The position numbers and the translations under genes were made by a program. Positions 60,518-64,000 of a stretch of DNA of 64,000 bases are shown here, one piece after another. The notes beneath the pieces are model-generated. The model was given only the letters and a program-made list of their open reading frames with translations. It did no database searches and had not been told where the DNA came from. The stretch's first letter is position 1; every line of letters begins with the position of its first letter. Source of the stretch: an uncultured Bacteroidia bacterium (lineage in GTDB: Bacteria > Bacteroidota > Bacteroidia > Bacteroidales > CAJPTX01); NCBI GenBank assembly GCA_947252645.1, contig CAMXWF010000016.1, positions 1-64,000 on the forward strand, in the 5' to 3' direction.

Positions 60518-60859
60518 CCCCTTTCCCTCCACTTGGTGGGCCGAGAAGTAGAATATAACATCAAACGCATAGCTCAAAAGCAAGAGAAACACATAGTGAC
60601 TCGACGATATGCAGTAAATTAGCAGCAATGCCACCATGGACAACACCAGCACTCGACGAGTCCTCTCGCCCCAACGCACCGACCAAAAAAACAACTGCAG
60701 CATCCGGTAGAGCGCGTAAACCGAGAGCAGCGACACCAAGTACGTACGTGCCTGCGACACGCTCACCATGGCCAAAAACAGCGAGGGCACGCACGCCAGC
60801 AAGCTCACAACCACAAATAAACGCTCAAACCTAGTATCCCGCAGGAAGCCCATGCGCAT
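60515..60859 (-). CDS. Small four-helix membrane protein, unknown function
   Basis: A 114-residue, strongly hydrophobic protein with four likely membrane spans (about 13-31, 38-54, 68-84, 88-105) and few charged residues. No motif is recognised. AAGGAGG lies 6 bp before the ATG at 60859, so translation is well supported. It follows glsA by 14 bp and is probably the last gene of the hutI-glsA unit. Confidence 0.6.
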   Translation of the reverse strand: MRMGFLRDTRFERLFVVVSLLACVPSLFLAMVSVSQARTYLVSLLSVYALYRMLQLFFWSVRWGERTRRVLVLSMVALLLIYCISSSHYVFLLLLSYAFDVIFYFSAHQVEGKG

Positions 60860-60873
60860 ACGCCACCTCCTTG

Positions 60874-61830
60874 CTAGAACACTGAAAGCCGCGTGCGCGT
60901 CGTGAAAAGCTCCAGGAAGTCTACCCCGAGCGCCGAGTTACCCAGGGCATTGAGCGGGGGCGCCCAGGTGGTTATCGTCAGGTGCCGCGGAATGATCGCC
61001 ACAATCCCGCCCCCTACCCCACTCTTGGCGGGCAGACCTACCCGAAACGCAAAGTCCCCCGCCTCGTTGTATAGGCCGCTGGTGAGCAGAAGCGCATTGG
61101 TACGCTTGGTCTGGCTCGGCGTCAGCACCGCCTGCCCGGTCAACGGGTTGACACCCTGGTTGGCCAAATACTGCGCCGCCTGCGTCAGCTGCTGACAGCT
61201 CATGGTGATGGCGCACTGCTGGAAATAGAACTTGAGTACGCGCTGCACATCCATGTGGATGTTACCAAAGCTCTTCATGAGGTAGGCCAGCGCAGCATTG
61301 CGCGCCCCGTAGGCCAGCTCCGAACGCCAAACCTCCTCGTTGAGCCCCACGCTCGCATCCCCCGTGAGCTCATGGATAAACTCCAGTAAGTAGGGCATCG
61401 GCTCCCCAAAATCCTCCATGAGAATATCCGATATCACAATCGCCCCGGCGTTGATGAAGGGATTGCGCGGCACCCCACGCTCGGCCTCGATCTGCCAAAG
61501 GGAGTTGAATGCCGTACCCGAGGGCTCCTTGCCTAAGCGCGTCCACAAGGCCTCCCCATGCCGCGCAAAGGCCATCGTGAAGGTAAACAGCTTGCTAACA
61601 CTCTGGATGGAAAAACCACACTCCGCATCCCCACACGCACAATGCAGACCATCCAGACTCCGCATGGCCACGCCAAAGCACATGGGATCCACCTTCGCCA
61701 ACGCGGGAATATACGAGGCCACCTGCCCGCTGGGCCTACGATGCTTGAGCTCCTCGTAGAGCGCCCGCACTATCGCCGGGTACTCACGAGCAGGCACCAA
61801 GGCCCGCGTATCCACCAACCCCCGCGGCAT
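60874..61830 (-). CDS. glsA: Glutaminase
   Basis: A 318-residue serine-dependent glutaminase (beta-lactamase-like fold) that hydrolyses glutamine to glutamate and ammonia. The SxxK catalytic motif is in IQSVSKLFTFTMAF, GVPRNPFINAGAIV carries the conserved GNPFINAGAI-like element, and SGLYNEAGDFAFRVGLPAKSGVGGGIVAI the later active-site strand. The ATG at 61830 lies 11 bp after the hutI stop, so histidine and glutamine breakdown to glutamate are encoded together. Confidence 0.95.
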   Translation of the reverse strand: MPRGLVDTRALVPAREYPAIVRALYEELKHRRPSGQVASYIPALAKVDPMCFGVAMRSLDGLHCACGDAECGFSIQSVSKLFTFTMAFARHGEALWTRLGKEPSGTAFNSLWQIEAERGVPRNPFINAGAIVISDILMEDFGEPMPYLLEFIHELTGDASVGLNEEVWRSELAYGARNAALAYLMKSFGNIHMDVQRVLKFYFQQCAITMSCQQLTQAAQYLANQGVNPLTGQAVLTPSQTKRTNALLLTSGLYNEAGDFAFRVGLPAKSGVGGGIVAIIPRHLTITTWAPPLNALGNSALGVDFLELFTTRTRLSVF

Positions 61831-61841
61831 GGCAACGTCCG

Positions 61842-63080
61842 CTAGATCTCCTGACCCTCGTGAAACACCCTATCGACCAGCGTGGCCGTGTAGGCATAGG
61901 GAAAATACTCGTAGGAGGGCATGGGCACCGTAATAAAGAAATTCGCCGGCGCACCTCGGTAGATGGCCCCATGCGTGCCATCAAGCCCCATGGCGTAGGC
62001 CGTGTTGAGCGTCGTGGCGTTGATGGCCTCCTCCGGCGTCATGCGCAGCTTGATGCATCCCAGCGACACGACAAACTTCATGCTCCCAGAGGGCGACGAC
62101 CCTGGGTTGTAATCCGAGGCCAACGCCAAAGGCAACCCATACTCCATCATCTGACGCGCAGGCGCCCAAGGCATCCCCAAGAAAAACGCCGCGCCGGGCA
62201 GCAGCGTAGGCATCGTCTCCGAATGCAGAAGGCTCGCCATCTCTGCCTCCCCGGTGTACTCCAGGTGATCCACGCTCAGCGCATTGTACTTCACTCCTAC
62301 CTGTATGCCCCCAGAGGCCGCCAGCTCATTGGCGTGGATCTTTGCCCGCAGACCATACTTCATCCCCTGCGTCAATATCCGCTCCGTGTCCTCCACGGTG
62401 AAAAAGCCCCGATCGCAAAACACATCCACGTAGTCAGCAAGACCCTCGCCTGCCACCACGGGGATCATCTCGTTGATGATCAAATCCACATATTCCGACT
62501 GCCGCCCCTTGTACTCCAAGGGTACCGCGTGCGCCCCAAGAAACGTGGCCCGCACCGTCACCGGCGCACACTCCTTCAAACGTCGTATCACCCGCAGCAT
62601 CTTGAGCTCATCCTCCGTGTTGAGCCCATAGCCACTCTTGATCTCCACTGCCCCAGTACCCCCGTGGGCTATCTCCAGCACCCGAGCCAGCGCATCCTCG
62701 TAGAGCTGCTCCTCGCTCGTAGCATGCAAACGCCCCGCCGAATTGAGAATGCCCCCACCGCGCTGGGCTATCTCCTCGTACGACAAACCGCGGATCTTAT
62801 CGATGTACTCTATCTCCCGACTCCCCGCGTACACCAAGTGGGTATGACTGTCGCAGAACGCAGGAAAAACCATACCCCCACGGGCATCCACCCGCGCATC
62901 TACCCCAGCCTGCGGTGCCTCGGCCAACGGCCCCCACTGCTTGAACCGCCCATCCTCCACCAGCAAATAGGCATCGTCCACGCAGGGCAACTCACCCATG
63001 GCAGCCCCAGCCACCCAGCGCACCGCACCCTCTCGCACCTGCACCAGCTTCGCTATATGCTCTACTAATATCGTCGCCAT
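61842..63080 (-). CDS. hutI: Imidazolonepropionase
   Basis: A 412-residue metal amidohydrolase for the third step of histidine degradation, opening imidazolonepropionate to formiminoglutamate. The metal motif is FCDSHTHLVYAG (HxH), and other conserved parts are GGGILNSAGRLHATSEEQLYEDALARV, EIKSGYGLNTEDELKMLRVIRRL, IHANELAASGGIQVG with later SVDHLEYTG, and LASDYNPGSSPSGSMKFV. Length is normal. It is the first gene of the hutI-glsA unit, 48 bp after a promoter motif. The other hut genes are not in this window. Confidence 0.95.
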   Translation of the reverse strand: MATILVEHIAKLVQVREGAVRWVAGAAMGELPCVDDAYLLVEDGRFKQWGPLAEAPQAGVDARVDARGGMVFPAFCDSHTHLVYAGSREIEYIDKIRGLSYEEIAQRGGGILNSAGRLHATSEEQLYEDALARVLEIAHGGTGAVEIKSGYGLNTEDELKMLRVIRRLKECAPVTVRATFLGAHAVPLEYKGRQSEYVDLIINEMIPVVAGEGLADYVDVFCDRGFFTVEDTERILTQGMKYGLRAKIHANELAASGGIQVGVKYNALSVDHLEYTGEAEMASLLHSETMPTLLPGAAFFLGMPWAPARQMMEYGLPLALASDYNPGSSPSGSMKFVVSLGCIKLRMTPEEAINATTLNTAYAMGLDGTHGAIYRGAPANFFITVPMPSYEYFPYAYTATLVDRVFHEGQEI

Positions 63081-63127
63081 ACCACTCCCCCTACTACACC
63101 GTTCGCGCTATATCCACCTATACGACA

Positions 63128-63135
63128 CAAAGGTA
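63128..63135 (-). promoter_or_regulatory. -7 promoter motif of hutI-glsA
   Basis: The minus strand reads TACCTTTG, 48 bp upstream of the hutI ATG. Confidence 0.5.
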
Positions 63136-63230
63136 ACGCTTTAACTGCAATGCCTCACGCCCGCACCGCAACCAAAGCTCTGTGAACCACAAGCAAACAC
63201 ACAACAAGGCGCAGAACTCTAATGCCTACG

Positions 63231-63596
63231 CTACCGATTTCTATAATAGGTAAATACAGCAACCGCCACAATGGCAACTACGTAGGCCACCCGTCCGTAA
63301 AGCGCATTCCGCCACCAAACTGCCCGTGGGAAGCGGGGAGGCGCAAAATCCAACATCACACCCAGGAATAAGTAGGGCAACGCAAGAAAGAGCAGCTGGT
63401 TACACTCAAAAGCTGTAGCCCAATTCCCGTGGACCATATGGTAAAACATACGCTGGATACCGCAACCAGGACACTGCCAAGCCGTCAAGTAGTGGAGCGG
63501 ACAAGGAATGGCGAAGCCCAACAACCCCACCACCGCCACCACCAATAACACTAGCCCCAGCTGTAGCGCGCTGCGGTTTGGAAAACCAACCTGCAC
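63231..63596 (-). CDS. DUF2752 membrane protein
   Basis: A 121-residue membrane protein with about three hydrophobic spans. The segment PCPLHYLTAWQCPGCGIQRMFYHMVHG is the hallmark of DUF2752, with its CPGCG Cys pair. Function unknown. The only upstream start is a GTG at 63596, 7 bp after the TM2 gene, with which it is paired. Confidence 0.8.
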   Translation of the reverse strand: MQVGFPNRSALQLGLVLLVVAVVGLLGFAIPCPLHYLTAWQCPGCGIQRMFYHMVHGNWATAFECNQLLFLALPYLFLGVMLDFAPPRFPRAVWWRNALYGRVAYVVAIVAVAVFTYYRNR

Positions 63597-63603
63597 TAGT
63601 AGA

Positions 63604-63945
63604 CTAATACATCATGCCCATGAGCCGCTTGGCATTTGCCTCACGCGTGGCATTCTGTATCAAGAATAAGTCGATGAACCACCACAGGAAGCATCCACCG
63701 CACGTCAACAGCTTCAGCACCCCAATGCCCACATCGCCTATGTAAAACCGGTCGACTCCCAACTCACCTAAAAAAATACCCAAAATAAGCGCCGTCATGG
63801 GCTCCTTGTACGGCATGGAGCTTATAGCCAGCCAACGCCCTTCGTCCAACATCATTAGCCTTTCACGCAACTCCGGCATCACATGGGCCGGGAAAAACTG
63901 GCTGTGCGACACAATAAACGTGTCCACCCTAGAAGCCTCTATCAT
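63604..63945 (-). CDS. TM2 domain-containing protein
   Basis: A 113-residue protein with a soluble N-terminal stretch and a C-terminal TM2 domain: MTALILGIFLGELGVDRFYIGDVGIGVLKLLTCGGCFLWWFIDLFLI gives two helices with the conserved GxxGxDRFYxGxxxxGxxK pattern. Function of TM2 proteins in bacteria is unclear. The ATG at 63945 is chosen over a GTG 48 bp upstream. DUF2752 and TM2 genes are frequent neighbours in Bacteroidota. Confidence 0.82.
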   Translation of the reverse strand: MIEASRVDTFIVSHSQFFPAHVMPELRERLMMLDEGRWLAISSMPYKEPMTALILGIFLGELGVDRFYIGDVGIGVLKLLTCGGCFLWWFIDLFLIQNATREANAKRLMGMMY

Positions 63946-64000
63946 CGCGCTCTCCCCTACTTTATTTGTATTATCAACGTACCATCCTGGCACAATACTG

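Noticed and set aside
61860..63068. Plus-strand frame of 402 codons
   Set aside because: Antisense to hutI, whose metal-binding and active-site motifs are intact.

Overview
The window looks like a chromosomal segment of a fairly G+C-rich member of the Bacteroidota, most likely Porphyromonas or a close relative. The family clues are the dcw cell-wall cluster in Bacteroidota arrangement, a VorB-type 2-oxoacid:ferredoxin oxidoreductase, an ExbB-X-ExbD-ExbD locus, and upstream sites matching the Bacteroidota -7 promoter motif TAnnTTTG. Most genes lie on the minus strand. The genus is inferred from protein resemblance and was not tested.

Layout. 1-2.3 kb: a degenerate tandem repeat that runs into the 3' end of a zinc alcohol dehydrogenase gene, then a secreted protein of unknown function. 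2.4-5.0 kb: an ExbB / small membrane protein / ExbD / ExbD operon with its own promoter and terminator. 6.0-10.1 kb: aminotransferase plus ferredoxin and alpha, beta and gamma subunits of a 2-ketoacid:ferredoxin oxidoreductase. 10.3-15.5 kb: tilS, a YitT-family gene and leuS. 15.8-20.1 kb: lipoproteins (one decayed), folD, ffh and tmRNA (ssrA). 20.3-22.9 kb: a fused restriction-modification-specificity gene broken by two in-frame stops, directly downstream of ssrA. 22.9-26.5 kb: MarR regulator, Cys-containing lipoprotein, gapA, rubrerythrin, formate/nitrite channel. 26.5-44.5 kb: one long collinear set read from mraZ to ispE (mraZ, rsmH, ftsL, ftsI, murE, mraY, murD, ftsW, murG, murC, ftsQ, ftsA, ftsZ, an unknown gene, rsmI, ispE). 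45.1-51.6 kb: a DUF2284 gene and a type III-like restriction-modification pair. 51.7-55.3 kb (plus strand): purL, menG and an FKBP lipoprotein. 55.3-64 kb (minus strand): Ldh-family protein, YgjV-like protein, CysQ, TauE, PH-like protein, RlmN, Upp, glutaminase, HutI, DUF2752 and TM2 proteins.

How the genes fit together. The dcw cluster makes the lipid-linked peptidoglycan precursor (MurE/D/C, MraY, MurG) and the division machine (FtsL/I/W/Q/A/Z). MurE carries the DNPR signature of meso-diaminopimelate ligases. A Bacteroidota promoter and 10-bp-spaced TGGG boxes for MraZ lie just upstream of mraZ. The most unusual feature is that the FtsZ and FtsA at the end of this cluster are strongly divergent, while the enzymes before them look ordinary, and an unrecognised gene follows ftsZ directly. 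Central metabolism in the window points to anaerobic amino-acid fermentation: ferredoxin-linked oxidation of 2-oxoacids, histidine and glutamine degradation (HutI, GlsA), a formate channel and a rubrerythrin.

Two otherwise recognisable enzymes lack expected catalytic residues: FolD (catalytic Lys is Ile) and the Ldh-family oxidoreductase (two conserved His positions are Tyr and Pro). All assignments come from reading the sequence, without database searches.
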